Shown: positions 5,087 through 6,004 of the stretch, in pieces
Layout of the letters: each line of letters begins with the position of its first letter
How positions within the stretch are numbered: position 1 is the first letter of the stretch
NCBI GenBank assembly: GCA_030592105.1
Contig: JAUVKE010000171.1
Coordinates: 1 to 6,004 of the forward strand
From: Desulfobacteraceae bacterium
Lineage (GTDB): Bacteria > Desulfobacterota > Desulfobacteria > Desulfobacterales > BuS5
DNA: 6,004 bases
Direction of reading: 5' to 3'
The notes under the pieces: generated by a model
What the model was told of the DNA's origin: nothing
Databases searched by the model: none
What the model saw: the letters and a program-made list of their open reading frames with translations, nothing else
Made by a program: the position numbers and the translations under genes

Positions 5087-6004
5087 ATAAAAATTCAAAC
5101 AGGATTAGAAATATTCTTAAAAGAACGACCAGGATCTATTCAGCAGAATCGATTAGGCCTTTTATGCAATCAGGCTTCGGTTAACAAAAAATGGCAGCAC
5201 GCAAGAAAACTTATTAGCAACAGACTCCCAGGGCAACTCACAGCTCTTTATTCTCCGCAGCACGGGTTTTTTGGAGAAAAACAGGATAACATGATAGAAT
5301 CAGAAAACAGTATTGATCCTGTTCTTGGAATTCCTGTTTTCAGCTTGTACGGCAAAACCAGAAAACCAACAAGTGAAATGTTCGATCCCATAGACATACT
5401 GATTATTGATCTGCAGGACGCAGGGACACGTGTATATACTTTTATCTACACTATGGCATATGCCCTTGAAGCTGCCAAAAAATTTGACAAAAAAGTTATT
5501 ATTCTCGACCGGCCAAATCCTGTTAGCGGTACAAAAATTGAGGGGAATCTACTCTCTTTGGAATCATCTTCTTTTGTAGGCCGTTATCCGATACCCATGC
5601 GTCATGGCCTGACCATTGGTGAAATTGCTCTATTATTCAATACTCAGTTTAAAATCGGATGCGATCTTGAAATTATCCCGATGAATGGATGGAAAAGAAC
5701 CATGTATTTTTCTGATACTTCTCTTCCATGGATACCACCCTCCCCTAATCTTCCAACGCCTCTGTCCGCAATGGTTTATCCAGGCCAGGTGCTGTGGGAA
5801 GGAACCAACATCTCTGAAGGACGTGGAACAACACAACCTTTTGAACTGTTTGGAGCTCCATTTGTTGACACCCAAAAGATACTCTCAAAGCTTGATATGA
5901 ACAGATTGCATGGAATAATTTTAAGAGAAACAATTTTTGAGCCAGCATATAATAAATGGAATGGCGAAATATGCAAAGGATTCCAGATACACATAACAGA
6001 CCCT
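5087..6004 (+). CDS. DUF1343 / NamZ-like exo-beta-N-acetylmuramidase family protein (3'-truncated, start uncertain)
   Basis: The frame is open for 306 codons from 5087 to the window end, with no internal stop or frameshift. The product matches the DUF1343 family, whose characterised member NamZ (family GH171) removes terminal N-acetylmuramic acid from peptidoglycan fragments. Signatures, numbered from 5087: TGLEIFL (5-11), LGLLCNQASV (23-32), YSPQHGFFGEKQDNM (55-69), IDLQDAGTRVYTFIYTM (107-123), DRPNP (141-145), MRHGLTIGE (171-179) and WEGTNISEGRGTTQPFE (237-253). Members usually run to about 380-420 residues, so roughly 80-110 are cut off. No signal peptide is apparent, suggesting a cytoplasmic role in wall recycling. 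The preceding stop in this frame is at 5060-5062, and no ATG, GTG or TTG lies between it and the conserved N-terminus. The first in-frame ATG, at 5291, would delete conserved sequence. The likely start is ATA at 5087 (AGGA four bases upstream) or ATT at 5093; a point mutation, indel or sequencing error are alternatives. Family assignment is strong; the start is not. Confidence 0.85.
   Translation, partial: MKIQTGLEIFLKERPGSIQQNRLGLLCNQASVNKKWQHARKLISNRLPGQLTALYSPQHGFFGEKQDNMIESENSIDPVLGIPVFSLYGKTRKPTSEMFDPIDILIIDLQDAGTRVYTFIYTMAYALEAAKKFDKKVIILDRPNPVSGTKIEGNLLSLESSSFVGRYPIPMRHGLTIGEIALLFNTQFKIGCDLEIIPMNGWKRTMYFSDTSLPWIPPSPNLPTPLSAMVYPGQVLWEGTNISEGRGTTQPFELFGAPFVDTQKILSKLDMNRLHGIILRETIFEPAYNKWNGEICKGFQIHITDP

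Noticed and set aside
5633..5994. Several short frames near the right end on both strands
   Set aside because: All lie within the uninterrupted NamZ-like frame, whose conserved motifs span the same bases.

Overview
The window is AT-rich, ordinary-looking bacterial chromosome with all confident genes on the + strand. It most likely comes from an anaerobic Gram-negative bacterium of the Desulfobacterota (deltaproteobacterial) kind. The outer-membrane TonB-dependent receptor shows the Gram-negative envelope. An exported CXXCH protein, a split B12-dependent acyl-CoA mutase and a NamZ/DUF1343 protein all fit that group, but the lineage is inferred from protein character, not from a marker gene. 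I see no mobile element, CRISPR array, rRNA or tRNA.

Layout: (1) 1-948, the C-terminal part of a TonB-dependent receptor barrel, cut by the left edge. (2) 1048-2055, an exported protein with two tandem copies of a fold resembling the sulfite-oxidase-type molybdopterin-binding domain; a CXXCH motif is inserted in the first copy. (3) 2056-2471, a 416-base stretch without a confident gene. It becomes extremely AT-rich and contains a 19-bp near-perfect palindrome that looks like an operator. (4) 2472-2783, a small three-helix membrane protein of unknown function. (5) 2878-4554 and 4578-4985, the large and small subunits of a B12-dependent acyl-CoA mutase, forming an operon behind a plausible sigma-70-type promoter. 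(6) From about 5087 to the right edge, a DUF1343/NamZ-like (exo-beta-N-acetylmuramidase family) protein, truncated by the window end and lacking any ATG/GTG/TTG at the expected start.

How the genes may work together: the receptor and exported CXXCH protein are adjacent and probably co-transcribed, which suggests an envelope uptake or redox module; the ligand cannot be read from the sequence. The two mutase subunits must form one enzyme, with the TIM-barrel large chain holding the acyl-CoA and the small chain holding cobalamin. Nothing ties the NamZ-like protein to the mutase beyond proximity.

The most interesting item is the mutase. Its fold and subunit split are those of isobutyryl-CoA and 2-hydroxyisobutyryl-CoA mutases. 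However, almost every residue known to contact substrate or adenosylcobalamin in methylmalonyl-CoA mutase is changed, including the otherwise nearly invariant active-site histidine, which is aspartate here. It is a good candidate for an undescribed carbon-skeleton mutase specificity.
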